Shown piece by piece: positions 7,532 through 15,998 of a stretch of 64,000 bases of DNA. Positions within the stretch are counted from its first letter, which is position 1; each line of letters begins with the position of its first letter. The DNA is from Clostridium pasteurianum (GTDB lineage: Bacteria; Bacillota; Clostridia; Clostridiales; Clostridiaceae): NCBI RefSeq assembly GCF_001705235.1, contig NZ_MCGV01000001.1:3104181-3168180 (forward strand). The letters are read 5' to 3'. The notes beneath the pieces are model-generated. The model was not told the origin of the DNA. It ran no database searches and worked only from the letters and a program-made list of their open reading frames with translations. The position numbers and the translations under genes are program-made.

Positions 7532-8017
7532 CTAATATACTATGTTTAAATTTTTTTTATGGTGATTCCAATTGCATTCATCGTGGGCTTTGCAATTAAA
7601 GCAATTTCTTGAAAGTTTGTCGCTTTTATAAAGTATATAACTTAGGCTTGATGCATTGTTTGATTCTCTATGATTTTTTATAGCTTCGGTTATTATGACA
7701 ATCTCATTTGGTCTAAAGTTGCAGTCTTTTAAAATATCAATTGATAGTTTAAAACTTGCCTCACTGTGAGAAATTCCTAATTCATATTGCTGCCATCTTC
7801 CTATATCATGGAGAAGTGCAGAAGCGTAAATTATATCTTTTTTTATATCAAGTTTTCTTTCAAGAACAATTATGTATGCAATTCTTGCCACATCTAAAGA
7901 ATGTTCTAGGTTATGTACACAAAATTTTCTTTGCTTTTCGTACTCGGAATTTTTAGATAAATATTTTTTGAAACTATTGTGGTTTAATATTAAATTTATT
8001 CTGTTGTTTTCTTCCAT
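7532..8017 (-). CDS. HD-domain protein, first gene of the folate operon
   Basis: The 161-residue protein has an HD motif in ASALLHDIGRWQQYE, an earlier histidine in HNLEHSLDVARIA and a later AIKNHRES, so it should be a metal-dependent phosphohydrolase. Its C-terminus carries cysteines in NCFNCKAHDECNW, possibly a metal or Fe-S site. It is 10 bases upstream of folP on the same strand. A role in removing phosphate from a dihydroneopterin phosphate, the unassigned step before FolB, is an attractive inference but unproven; it could equally act on nucleotides. Confidence 0.7.
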   Translation of the reverse strand: MEENNRINLILNHNSFKKYLSKNSEYEKQRKFCVHNLEHSLDVARIAYIIVLERKLDIKKDIIYASALLHDIGRWQQYELGISHSEASFKLSIDILKDCNFRPNEIVIITEAIKNHRESNNASSLSYILYKSDKLSRNCFNCKAHDECNWNHHKKNLNIVY

Positions 8018-8270
8018 ATAAAGCTCCTAAGGTAAAATATTTATCAACATTATATCATTAAAAATTAATATTAAGAATAGAATAATTAAATCTTCAAATA
8101 AAAGTTACAATCAAGGAACATTATGTAATTATAACCATGAAGTAAATTTTTATGCTTTTAGTAATTAACTTAAATTTTCTATATGTAAATTAACGTAACA
8201 TTTTTAAATTGTAAAAGTTGAGCAGTTAGCTTTAAAATAATGTATAATTTATTATTGGGATGTGATTACA

Positions 8271-8780
8271 GTGAAGAAAAAATTAATAATAATAAACGGA
8301 ACTATGGGAATAGGTAAAACGGCAGTATGTAAGCAGCTAAATAAAACTTTAAAGGATTCTGTCTGGCTTGATGGAGATTGGTGCTGGATGATTAATCCAT
8401 TTACAGTTAATGAAGAAAACAAGAATATGGTTATGAATAATATAACTTATATGCTTAAAAGTTTTTTGAATAATTCTTCATTAAAATATGTTATATTCAA
8501 TTGGGTAATTCATGAAGAAAGTATTTTTGACAGTATACTTGAACCCTTAAAAGATATTGAATTTAATTTAATTAAAATAACACTTACTTGTTCAGAGGAA
8601 ACTTTAAAAAAGAGAATACAAAAGGATATTAAGGATGGTTTAAGGGATGAGACATGCCTTGAAAGAAGTATGAAACGATTAAAAATGTATGACAATATGG
8701 ATACTGAAAAAATAGATACTGATGAACTTTCAATAGAAGAAATAGTGCAAAAAATAACGAACAAACTGAAGCAAAATTAA
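8271..8780 (+). CDS. P-loop nucleotide kinase-like protein
   Basis: The N-terminus reads KLIIINGTMGIGKTAVC, a Walker A loop (GTMGIGKT) typical of small ATP-dependent kinases and AAA_33-type proteins. LDGDWCWM (about residues 35-42) could hold the catalytic aspartate, and a lid-like arginine-rich stretch (DGLRDETCLERSMKR) follows near 125. Similar Bacillus and Clostridium proteins are annotated as shikimate-kinase-like or nucleotide kinase-like. I prefer GTG 8271, ten bases after GGGA, over GTG 8262, which leaves almost no spacing. It is a single gene upstream of the thiazole operon's riboswitch. The substrate is unknown. Confidence 0.65.
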   Translation: MKKKLIIINGTMGIGKTAVCKQLNKTLKDSVWLDGDWCWMINPFTVNEENKNMVMNNITYMLKSFLNNSSLKYVIFNWVIHEESIFDSILEPLKDIEFNLIKITLTCSEETLKKRIQKDIKDGLRDETCLERSMKRLKMYDNMDTEKIDTDELSIEEIVQKITNKLKQN

Positions 8781-8840
8781 AATAATATTTGCATTTTTTG
8801 TTTCGTTGTGCTAAATTAAGAGTGTAAAAATTAAATAGCG

Positions 8841-8926
8841 TCACGGGGAGCCTGTGGACAGGCTGAGAGTGGAATGTGATTCCAGACCCTCATAACCTGA
8901 TTTGGATAATGCCAACGTAGGGAGTT
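8841..8926 (+). promoter_or_regulatory. TPP riboswitch of the thiazole operon
   Basis: The blocks CACGGGGAGCCT, GGCTGAGA, GACCCTCATAACCTGATTTG and GCCAACGTAGGGAG appear in order, the full TPP aptamer pattern. A terminator follows at 8997-9026 and then thiS. TPP binding should stop transcription of thiS-thiF-thiG-thiH-tenI. Confidence 0.95.
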
Positions 8927-8996
8927 AATTACAGCATATTTGACATGTAATTCTGCGCAGAAGTTTATATGTTTTTAATATGAATAAGAAAGTTAT

Positions 8997-9026
8997 GAGG
9001 GAAGCGATTTTGCTTCTCTTTTTTTT
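8997..9026 (+). terminator. Riboswitch-controlled terminator before thiS
   Basis: GAGGGAAGC (8997-9005) pairs with GCTTCTCTT (9012-9020), with wobbles, and is followed by a T run to about 9026. Its position between aptamer and thiS makes it the likely expression platform. Confidence 0.8.
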
Positions 9027-9095
9027 ATCTCAAAGTCAAAATTTAAGATGTATTAAAAAATAATAAGTCCACTTAGTGGCTAAAGAGGTGATTTT

Positions 9096-9290
9096 ATGAT
9101 AGTAAATGGTAAAGAAATGAATTTTCAAGCTGGAATAACTGTTTATGACCTCTTAAATAAAATGAAAATTGAAAGTAGCCATGTAGTTGTAGAAGTAGAT
9201 ATGGATATAATAGACAAAAATGAATACAAAAATAAAAAGCTTTCAAGTTCATCAAAAGTAGAAATAATAAGATTTGTTGGTGGTGGCTAA
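9096..9290 (+). CDS. thiS: Sulfur carrier protein ThiS
   Basis: The 64-residue protein is of ThiS size and ends in the required C-terminal Gly-Gly (RFVGGG). That terminus is adenylated by ThiF and converted to a thiocarboxylate that donates sulfur for thiazole formation by ThiG. The beta-grasp pattern starts MIVNGKEM and ends with VEIIRF before the glycines. GAGGTG precedes the ATG at normal spacing. It is the first gene after the TPP riboswitch, and thiF begins three bases after its stop. Confidence 0.92.
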   Translation: MIVNGKEMNFQAGITVYDLLNKMKIESSHVVVEVDMDIIDKNEYKNKKLSSSSKVEIIRFVGGG

Positions 9291-9293
9291 AAA

Positions 9294-10094
9294 GTGAAAG
9301 TGTATGTAAATGAAAAGCTTAAATATATTGAAGATAACACTACACTTATGCAGCTTAAAAGCGAAATTAAAAAGAATGCAGATGTTATTGTCTATAATGG
9401 TTTCATAGTAAAGAAAGATATAAAGCTTAAAGAGCATGATAGCATTGTCTTTATAAAAAAGGGTGAAATCCCCAAAAAAGAGGAAATGGAAGCACAGCTT
9501 GTTTCTAGACATACACCAGAGGTTCATAACAGAGTTAAAAAAGTATCTGTTGGAATAGCCGGACTTGGAGGGCTTGGTTCAAATGCAGCTGTTTCACTTG
9601 CAAGAATTGGCATAGGAAGACTTTTGCTTGTGGATTTCGATGTGGTTGAGCCAAGTAATCTAAATCGGCAATATTATTTTGTGAAAAATGTTGGCATGAA
9701 AAAAACCAATGCATTAAAAGAAATAATAGGTGAAGTAAATCCTTTTGTTAAGATCGATACTTTGGATACATTTATAGATGAAAATAATGTACAGCATATC
9801 TTTAAAGATGTGGATATAATTGTTGAGGCTTTTGATAATCCGGTTTCAAAAGCGGTACTTATAAACACAGTACTAACTAAAATGAAGGATAAGAAAATTA
9901 TTGGAGCATCAGGTATGGCGGGATATTTTTCAAGTAATACCATAGTTACAAGAAAAGTTAATGGCAATTTCTATCTTGTAGGTGATGGAGAAAATGAAGC
10001 TGCGCCGGGTTCTGGTCTCATGGCACCTAGAGTTACCATAGCGGCGAATCATGAGGCAAATGCAGTATTAAGAATGATAATGGAGGAGAGATAG
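9294..10094 (+). CDS. thiF: ThiS adenylyltransferase ThiF with an N-terminal ubiquitin-like domain
   Basis: Residues about 81-266 form an E1-like adenylating domain with the nucleotide loop AGLGGLGSN (89-97), [16 protein letters not shown] and the late [11 protein letters not shown] segment. Residues 1-60 look like a second beta-grasp domain ([11 protein letters not shown] ... [10 protein letters not shown]) resembling ThiS but without a Gly-Gly tail, so it cannot be a sulfur carrier. This is the short clostridial ThiF type, lacking the zinc CXXC pairs of the E. coli enzyme. It activates ThiS. The start is GTG 9294. Confidence 0.88.
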   Translation: MKVYVNEKLKYIEDNTTLMQLKSEIKKNADVIVYNGFIVKKDIKLKEHDSIVFIKKGEIPKKEEMEAQLVSRHTPEVHNRVKKVSVGIAGLGGLGSNAAVSLARIGIGRLLLVDFDVVEPSNLNRQYYFVKNVGMKKTNALKEIIGEVNPFVKIDTLDTFIDENNVQHIFKDVDIIVEAFDNPVSKAVLINTVLTKMKDKKIIGASGMAGYFSSNTIVTRKVNGNFYLVGDGENEAAPGSGLMAPRVTIAANHEANAVLRMIMEER

Positions 10095-10096
10095 AT

Positions 10097-10864
10097 ATGG
10101 ATGAATTAAAAATAGGAGGAGTCAAGTTAGATAATAGACTTTTTGTGGGAACAGGAAAATTAGGTTCAAATGAAATTATTCCTAAGATTATGGAGAAATC
10201 ACAAGCTAAGGTTATAACTGTTGCACTTAGAAGAGTAGACATAACTTCAGAGCAGGACAATATACTTAATTTTGTAAATAAGGATTTAATACTTCTTCCA
10301 AATACTTCAGGAGCCAGAAATGCAGAAGAAGCTATAAGACTTGCTAAAATTGCAAAGGCAGCTGGCTGTGGAAATTGGGTTAAGATAGAAGTTATTTCAG
10401 ATAATAAATATTTGCTTCCAGATAACTATGAAACTATAAAAGCAACAGAAGCTTTAGTGAAAGAAGGATTTACAGTACTTCCTTACATAAATCCTGACCT
10501 TATGGATGCAAGAAGACTTGTTAATGTTGGGGCAGCAGCTGTTATGCCTCTTGGAGCACCAATTGGAACTAATAGGGGACTTAGAACTAAAGAAATGCTT
10601 AACATATTAATAGAGGAAATTAATGAAGTCCCAGTAGTTGTAGATGCAGGAATAGGAAAGCCATCAGATGCAGCAGAGGCTATGGAAATGGGAGCAGATG
10701 CAGTTCTTGTAAATACGGCTATAGCTTCAGCAGATGATCCCGTTCTTATGGCAGAAGCATTTTCTTTTGCAGTTAAGGCAGGAAGGCTTGCATACACTGC
10801 GAAGCTTGGAGCTCAAAAGAAATATGCCGCAGCATCATCTCCTCTTACAGGATTTTTACGATAG
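10097..10864 (+). CDS. thiG: Thiazole synthase ThiG
   Basis: The 255-residue TIM-barrel protein has the ThiG hallmarks: [10 protein letters not shown] near the N-terminus, TVALRRVD (about residues 41-48), [14 protein letters not shown] and the [12 protein letters not shown] phosphate site (about 152-163). With ThiH-derived dehydroglycine, ThiS thiocarboxylate and 1-deoxyxylulose-5-phosphate it makes the thiazole phosphate of thiamine; a lysine forms the imine. It sits two bases after thiF and 11 bases before thiH. Length is typical. Confidence 0.95.
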   Translation: MDELKIGGVKLDNRLFVGTGKLGSNEIIPKIMEKSQAKVITVALRRVDITSEQDNILNFVNKDLILLPNTSGARNAEEAIRLAKIAKAAGCGNWVKIEVISDNKYLLPDNYETIKATEALVKEGFTVLPYINPDLMDARRLVNVGAAAVMPLGAPIGTNRGLRTKEMLNILIEEINEVPVVVDAGIGKPSDAAEAMEMGADAVLVNTAIASADDPVLMAEAFSFAVKAGRLAYTAKLGAQKKYAAASSPLTGFLR

Positions 10865-10875
10865 GAAGTGTTAAA

Positions 10876-11982
10876 ATGAGTTTTTATGAAAAATTACAGG
10901 AATATAAGGATTTTGATTTTGACGATTTTTTCTCGAAGGTGACAGACAAGGATATAGAAAATATATTATGTAAGGACAGGCTTCATGAGCTTGATTTCTT
11001 AAAACTTTTGTCTCCAACAGCTGAAAAATATTTAGAACCAATGGCTCAAAAGGCAAGGCAGTTGTCCCTTGAGAATTTTGGAAAAACAGTAGTTTTGTAT
11101 ACTCCTATGTATATTGCAAATTACTGTGTTAATGGCTGTGCTTATTGTGGATATAATGTTAGAAATAAAATAAAGAGAAAGCAACTTACTATGGAAGAGA
11201 TAGAAGAGGAAGCAAAAGCAATACATGCTTCAGGTATGAGAAATATTATAGTTTTAACAGGAGAGTCTAAAGTTAAAACACCTGTTTCATATATAGCAGA
11301 TGCAATAAGACTTTTAAAGAAATATTTCAGCTCAATATGTATTGAAATATATCCTCTTGAGGTTAACGAATACAAAGAACTTGTAGATGCAGGGGCAGAT
11401 AGTCTTACTATTTATCAAGAAACTTATAATGAAGAAAAATATTCAAAGGTTCATTTAAGCGGACCTAAGAGAAACTTTAAATTTAGGCTTAATGCACCAG
11501 AAAGAGTTTGCAAAGCAGGAATTCATTCCATAGGTACAGGTGCTCTTTTAGGTCTTTACAAATGGAGAAGTGAGGCATTTTTCACAGGACTTCATGCTGC
11601 TTACATTCAAGAAAAATTCCCGAGTGTTGAAATGTCTATGTCAGCTCCAAGAATAAGACCTCATGCAGGAAGTTTTAATGATATATATGATGTTAATGAT
11701 AAAAATATTGTACAGGTTATACTTGCATACAAATTATTTCTTCCAAGGGCTGGGACTAATGTAACTACTCGTGAACCAAGAGAATTTAGAGATAAACTCA
11801 TAGCAATAGGGGTTACTAAAATGTCTGCTGGTGTTTCCACAGAGGTTGGTGGACACAGCTCAAAGGACAAAGGTGAAGGACAATTTGATACCAACGATAA
11901 GAGAAGTGTCAAAGAAGTTTATGATAAGATAAAAGAATTGGGTTACAATCCTGTATTTAAGGATTTTCAAAGTACATTATGA
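10876..11982 (+). CDS. thiH: 2-iminoacetate synthase (tyrosine lyase) ThiH
   Basis: This 368-residue radical SAM protein has the cluster motif CVNGCAYCGY with cysteines at 84, 88 and 91, inside a TIM barrel. It splits tyrosine to give dehydroglycine (2-iminoacetate) for ThiG plus p-cresol, which suits an anaerobe; aerobic relatives use ThiO. The late motifs VEMSMSAPRIRPHAGSF and STEVGGHSS are typical of ThiH. Its last four bases overlap the next gene (ATGA), implying translational coupling. Confidence 0.95.
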   Translation: MSFYEKLQEYKDFDFDDFFSKVTDKDIENILCKDRLHELDFLKLLSPTAEKYLEPMAQKARQLSLENFGKTVVLYTPMYIANYCVNGCAYCGYNVRNKIKRKQLTMEEIEEEAKAIHASGMRNIIVLTGESKVKTPVSYIADAIRLLKKYFSSICIEIYPLEVNEYKELVDAGADSLTIYQETYNEEKYSKVHLSGPKRNFKFRLNAPERVCKAGIHSIGTGALLGLYKWRSEAFFTGLHAAYIQEKFPSVEMSMSAPRIRPHAGSFNDIYDVNDKNIVQVILAYKLFLPRAGTNVTTREPREFRDKLIAIGVTKMSAGVSTEVGGHSSKDKGEGQFDTNDKRSVKEVYDKIKELGYNPVFKDFQSTL

Positions 11983-12566
11983 TATATGTAGTTACCAATA
12001 GAAAGCTTATAAAAAATGGGGATTTGTATAGTACAGTTTGTAAGATACTTGAATATGGGGTTAAGAACGTAATACTTAGAGAGAAGGATCTTGAGTATAA
12101 CGAATTGTATGAAGTCGCCGGAGAAATGAAACTTATTGCAGACGAGTATGATGCAAATTTAATTGTCAATGGAAGCTTAAGAGCAGCTGAAGAGGTTAAT
12201 GCATATGCTTATCATACAAGTTTTAGAAATTTTATAGAGAATGGCGGCAGTAAAAAGATAAAAAATGGAGTATCTGTTCACAGCCTTGGTGAGGCAGCGG
12301 AAGCTGAAAAAATGGGAGCGGATTACTTACTTTGTGGAAATGTATATGAAACAAATTGTAAGCCTGGATTAAAGGGGAGAGGGCTAGAATTTGTAAGTTC
12401 CATAGCAAGCTATATTTCTATACCTGAAATTGCCATTGGGGGTATAGGAGAGGAAAATATAGATGATGTCATGAAAGCTGGGGCAAGCGGAGCTGCTGTA
12501 ATGTCATCCGCTATGGAAGATCCTATTGTGGTTAAAAAGTTAATGAATAAATTAGATAATAAGTAA
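11979..12566 (+). CDS. tenI: Thiazole tautomerase TenI (ThiE-like fold)
   Basis: The 195-residue protein has the ThiE/TenI TIM-barrel fold, but its motifs fit TenI better. It has GVSVHSLGEAAEAEK (histidine 101), which I align with the catalytic-histidine motif of Bacillus TenI, and YETNCKPGLKGRG. The acidic magnesium-binding residues of thiamine-phosphate synthase are absent: the usual NDD is NGS (64-66), and the GVHLGQED region is AYHTSFRNF. The expected role is aromatising the ThiG product, not coupling it to the pyrimidine. A true ThiE would then have to be elsewhere. It overlaps thiH by four bases. Confidence 0.75.
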   Translation: MIYVVTNRKLIKNGDLYSTVCKILEYGVKNVILREKDLEYNELYEVAGEMKLIADEYDANLIVNGSLRAAEEVNAYAYHTSFRNFIENGGSKKIKNGVSVHSLGEAAEAEKMGADYLLCGNVYETNCKPGLKGRGLEFVSSIASYISIPEIAIGGIGEENIDDVMKAGASGAAVMSSAMEDPIVVKKLMNKLDNK

Positions 12567-12570
12567 AAAA

Positions 12571-12614
12571 TAAAAATTCGCCAGCAAAAATATTTTTGTT
12601 CGCGAATTTTTATT
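12571..12614 (+). terminator. Terminator of the thiazole operon
   Basis: AAAAATTCGC (12572-12581) pairs with GCGAATTTTT (12602-12611), extended inside by AAAAATATTTTT. The run of T on the right arm ends the thiS-tenI transcript; the A-rich left arm would also serve the other strand. Confidence 0.75.
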
Positions 12615-12706
12615 ATATATATAATTTTGAGTATATAAGATTTATACATTTGTTTTTAGAATCTGGCAAGAATAAAAGCATATGACGTTCTTAAGGAGAA
12701 GATAAA

Positions 12707-13462
12707 ATGGAATGGATAGATAAATTTATTAAACTTCTTTTTTATGGTAGAAAGAAGGAAGCATATAAATTAAAATATGATAATTTTCCTAAAAAGCTTT
12801 ATAAATATGAGATTATAGATGATAAAAGATTAGAGGCACTTAAAAATAATGAAATATGGTTTTCAAATCCAGATAAATTAAATGATCCTTTTGATTCTTA
12901 TGGTGTATGCTTTGATAAAAATGCAGCAGATAAAAAAGATATAGAAGGTTATATTGAGGGACTTAGAGATAATATAAAAGTGTGCTGCTTTTCAGAAGAA
13001 CTTAACAGTATGCCAATGTGGGCACATTATGCTGACAATCATACAGGTATTTGTATAGAATATGATTTTTCTAAGCTAAATTATGATGATAAGTTTTCAA
13101 AATACATTTTTCCTATAAGGTATAGGAGAGAAAAATATGATATAACAGAATTTTTGAGAAAAGTATTTGAGGAAAATGCTGAGGAGAGAATGTATTTGCT
13201 ATTTTTTCTGATGCAGATAAAGCATTTGAGCTGGAGTTATGAAAAGGAATGGAGAATTATTTTAAAAGCTAAAGGAAATAAAAATGGTGGAATAGTTTGT
13301 CCTATAAAACCTGAAGGAATATATTTAGGACTCAACTGCACCGAAAAAAACAGGCAAAAAATAAAAGATACGGTTCTTACAAATATAAAGTGTCCAATAT
13401 ATGAAGTGGAAAAAACTGATAGCAAATTATTTGAATTTAAAACTAAAGCTATGCTAAAATAA
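12707..13462 (+). CDS. DUF2971-domain protein
   Basis: The 251-residue protein shows the DUF2971 pattern: KLYKYEIIDDKRLEALKNNE then IWFSNPDKLNDPFDS, MPMWAHYADNHTGICIEYDF (about residues 103-122) and WSYEKEWRII (about 176-185). The function of this family is not established. It tends to occur as an accessory gene, sometimes near defence or stress genes. AAGGAGA lies at good spacing before the ATG. It is a single-gene unit between the thiazole operon terminator and manA. Codon use looks like its neighbours. Confidence 0.75.
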   Translation: MEWIDKFIKLLFYGRKKEAYKLKYDNFPKKLYKYEIIDDKRLEALKNNEIWFSNPDKLNDPFDSYGVCFDKNAADKKDIEGYIEGLRDNIKVCCFSEELNSMPMWAHYADNHTGICIEYDFSKLNYDDKFSKYIFPIRYRREKYDITEFLRKVFEENAEERMYLLFFLMQIKHLSWSYEKEWRIILKAKGNKNGGIVCPIKPEGIYLGLNCTEKNRQKIKDTVLTNIKCPIYEVEKTDSKLFEFKTKAMLK

Positions 13463-13786
13463 GGAAGGAATTCCTACGTGCCTACGGAATTTTATCATAA
13501 ATAACATTTTGGCGAAACTTACGATCCTTATTGTAATAATATATGATTTAAAGTTTATGTGCTTTTGTGTTAAAATAGATTCGAATGATGAGTTTTTTTA
13601 TTTTAGATTTAACTTAAGCTTTTTTCATGATACTTTAAAGGTATCATTTTGAAATTGGTTTAAGTTGAGTTTTGAAGAAGAGAGCTTGCTATTTAAACCG
13701 TTTTCACAATAGAAAAAGGGAAGGAGGAGCTGACAAATTACTGTGAGAAATAAGTTTACAGTGATATTTGTACAGCGAAGAATATT
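13463..13786 (+). promoter_or_regulatory. manA leader with nested hairpins and a possible short upstream ORF
   Basis: A weak stem (AATTCC/GGAATT, about 13469-13493) follows the DUF2971 gene and may terminate it. Around 13610-13675 is a nested pair: ATGATAC/GTATCAT with a short loop, inside AACTTAAGC/GTTTAAGTT. A strong GGAGGAG (13723-13729) precedes no ATG; GTG 13743 opens an 18-codon frame that overlaps the manA start and ends at 13799. The inverted pair ACTGT/ACAGT surrounds that GTG. The manA ATG has only weak GCGAAG upstream, so coupling to the short frame is possible. Confidence 0.35.
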
Positions 13787-14767
13787 ATGTATCCATTAAA
13801 ATTTCAACATTTATATTATGAAAAAATTTGGGGTGGAAGAAAGCTAGAGAAATTTAGAGATGATGTTCCAGATGGAAATATAGGCGAAAGCTGGGATGTG
13901 GCTTGTCATAAAAATGGAACAAGTATAGTTTCAAATGGGGAGTTTAAAGGAAAAAGACTTGATGATTTAGTAAAAGAAAAAGGCAGTGAAGTAATAGGTA
14001 GTAAAATAGGTAAAGACTGGTTTCCACTACTTATAAAAATTATAGATGCAAAGTCAGATCTTTCCGTTCAAGTACATCCAAATGATAAGTATGCAAAAGA
14101 AGTAGAAAATGAAATGGGTAAAACAGAAGTTTGGTATGTAATTCAGGCGGATGAAGGTGCAGCATTAGTAGTAGGAACTAAAGGTAAATGTACTAAAGAT
14201 GAGCTTAAAGAAGCCATAGAGACAGGAAAACTTGATAAGTATATGAATAAAATACCTGTTAAAGCAGGGGATGTTTGCTTGGTAAGAAGCGGCATGATTC
14301 ACGCTATATGTGGTGGAGTTTTAGTAACAGAAATACAGCAAAATAGTGACACAACTTATAGAGTTTATGATTATAATAGGGGAAGAGAACTTCATGTGAA
14401 AAAAGCTCTCGATGTTATAGATTTAAATCTAAAAGCTAAAAAGAGCAAGGGAATAAAACTTACTTATGAAGGCTATGAGAAAACGCATCTTTGCCTTGGA
14501 AAAGATTTTTCACTTGAACTTTATGATGTTTGTAGTGAATTTACTGAAAAAAGCGATGAAGAAAGATTTTATATATTCACCTGCGTTGATGGAACTGGAG
14601 AAATACTGTATGATGGGGGAACTGAAAAGATAGAGTTTGGAGAAAGTGTTCTTATTCCTGCATCACTTGGACAGTATACAGTGAAAGGAAAAGTTAAGCT
14701 TGTAAAAAGTTATGTGCCTGATGTAGATAAAGTAGAAAAAGAAATAATAAACGAAATAGCATATTAG
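13787..14767 (+). CDS. manA: Mannose-6-phosphate isomerase, class I
   Basis: This 326-residue cupin protein has the zinc-site segments SVQVHPND (about residues 97-104), KTEVWYV (with the metal glutamate, about 116-122) and SGMIHAICGGVLVTEIQQ (about 167-184), followed by SDTTYRVYDYNR with the catalytic arginine. It interconverts mannose-6-phosphate and fructose-6-phosphate. The length matches the short Bacillus-type ManA. It forms its own unit with a strong terminator after it. Its leader is structured (13463-13786), which suggests regulation that the sequence alone does not define. Confidence 0.92.
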   Translation: MYPLKFQHLYYEKIWGGRKLEKFRDDVPDGNIGESWDVACHKNGTSIVSNGEFKGKRLDDLVKEKGSEVIGSKIGKDWFPLLIKIIDAKSDLSVQVHPNDKYAKEVENEMGKTEVWYVIQADEGAALVVGTKGKCTKDELKEAIETGKLDKYMNKIPVKAGDVCLVRSGMIHAICGGVLVTEIQQNSDTTYRVYDYNRGRELHVKKALDVIDLNLKAKKSKGIKLTYEGYEKTHLCLGKDFSLELYDVCSEFTEKSDEERFYIFTCVDGTGEILYDGGTEKIEFGESVLIPASLGQYTVKGKVKLVKSYVPDVDKVEKEIINEIAY

Positions 14768-14777
14768 AGTATATACA

Positions 14778-14829
14778 AAAAAATAACAAGTTAATTAAGG
14801 TACAGTTTTCTTAATTAGCTTGTTATTTT
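14778..14829. terminator. Terminator after manA
   Basis: A 20-base arm beginning AAAATAACAAG pairs with a right arm ending CTTGTTATTTT (to about 14828), with a single G.U pair and a loop of about 10 bases. A T-rich stretch follows. Confidence 0.8.
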
Positions 14830-14850
14830 GATTTTTATAGGAGGTTTTCA

Positions 14851-15669
14851 ATGATAAGCAAGAGTATTGATATATGGGAAGGATTAACTTATGAGGATTC
14901 TGGAAATTCAGGTTTCAGGCCTAAATTAAAAACATACATTCTTGATGGAGATAAAAAAAGGCCGGCAGTTCTAATTTTTCCTGGCGGAGGATATAATCAT
15001 ACTTCACTTAGAGAGGGTGAACCTATAGCTGTAAATTATAATGCTGCAGGATTTAGTAGTTTTGTACTTAATTATAGTGTTTATCCTAATAGATATCCAC
15101 AGCCACTTTTAGATGCAGCAAGGGCCATTTCAATAATAAGACAAAATGCTGATGAGTGGAATATTGACAAAGGAAAAATTGCAGTTTGTGGATTTTCAGC
15201 AGGAGGACACTTAGCGGCGCTTCTCGGAGTATATTTTGATAAAGAAGTCTTACTTAATGTTAAGGGAATAAACAAAGAATTTATAAGACCTAACGCATTG
15301 ATACTAGGATATCCCGTAATAACTTCAGGTGAGTTTGCACACAGAGGTTCTTTTGAATGTTTGCTTGGGGAAAATGCAGATGAGAAGTTACTCCATTATA
15401 TGTCAGTTGAAAAACATGTATCTGAAAAGACACCCAAATCTTTTATATGGCATACTTTTTCTGATTCAACTGTTCCTGTCCAAAATTCGATTATGTACGC
15501 AGAAGCACTTAGAAAATATAATGTTTCCTTTGAGCTGCATATATATCCAGAGGGCAGGCACGGCATGGCTTTATGTACTAAGGAAACAGATAATGGTGGG
15601 CGTCTAAATCTTCATGCAGCTTCTTGGTTTAAGCTTAGCGTTGAATGGCTTGAAAACATATTTAAATAG
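14851..15669 (+). CDS. Alpha/beta-hydrolase esterase (acetyl-esterase-like)
   Basis: The 272-residue protein has an oxyanion-hole motif FPGGGYNHTSLREGEP (about residues 45-60), the nucleophile elbow GFSAGGH (serine about 117), an aspartate in HTFSDSTVPVQN (about 207) and a histidine in PEGRHGMAL (about 238). This is the complete catalytic triad of the BD-FAE / xylan-acetyl-esterase-like family of small carbohydrate esterases. There is no signal peptide, so it acts in the cytoplasm. GGAGG precedes the ATG. Its substrate may be acetylated sugars, but this is inferred from family only. Confidence 0.8.
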   Translation: MISKSIDIWEGLTYEDSGNSGFRPKLKTYILDGDKKRPAVLIFPGGGYNHTSLREGEPIAVNYNAAGFSSFVLNYSVYPNRYPQPLLDAARAISIIRQNADEWNIDKGKIAVCGFSAGGHLAALLGVYFDKEVLLNVKGINKEFIRPNALILGYPVITSGEFAHRGSFECLLGENADEKLLHYMSVEKHVSEKTPKSFIWHTFSDSTVPVQNSIMYAEALRKYNVSFELHIYPEGRHGMALCTKETDNGGRLNLHAASWFKLSVEWLENIFK

Positions 15670-15760
15670 TTACTTTGGGAGTAAAGCAATGAAAAAATTT
15701 TTGTATCTATAGAATTTTGAAAATAAAATTATTTAATCTTTAAATAAGTTAATATGTTAT

Positions 15761-15998
15761 TTTTCGCAGGGAAGCGGAGAAAAACTTACCTTGCTTTTTT
15801 ATTCTAAGTGAAGTAATAGTATTTTGGAAACGATTTAAATAAAATTCAATAAGTCTTATTCCAAATTATAAAAAGACTTAGAAATTTTAATTTGTTTGAG
15901 CAGCTTTTTAGCGAGTTACTAAAATTTCTTAGTCCTTTTATAATTTGGAGCTTAGACTTATGAGCTTTATTTAATGTTTCAAAATACTATTACTTCAC
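15761..15998. repeat. Repeat family A, copy 1 (tail plus giant hairpin)
   Basis: Terminal arms at 15808-15831 and 15976-15998 (GTGAAGTAATAGTATTTTG and its reverse complement) enclose arms of about 85 bases that pair across a roughly 25-base asymmetric loop containing TTGTTTGAG and CGAGTT. A tail of about 47 bases (15761-15807, AAACTTACCTTGC) lies outside the hairpin. Similar sequence recurs at 35692, 54774 and 55020. The right terminus overlaps the end of panD and supplies its last codon and stop. No transposase is present. Confidence 0.8.
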
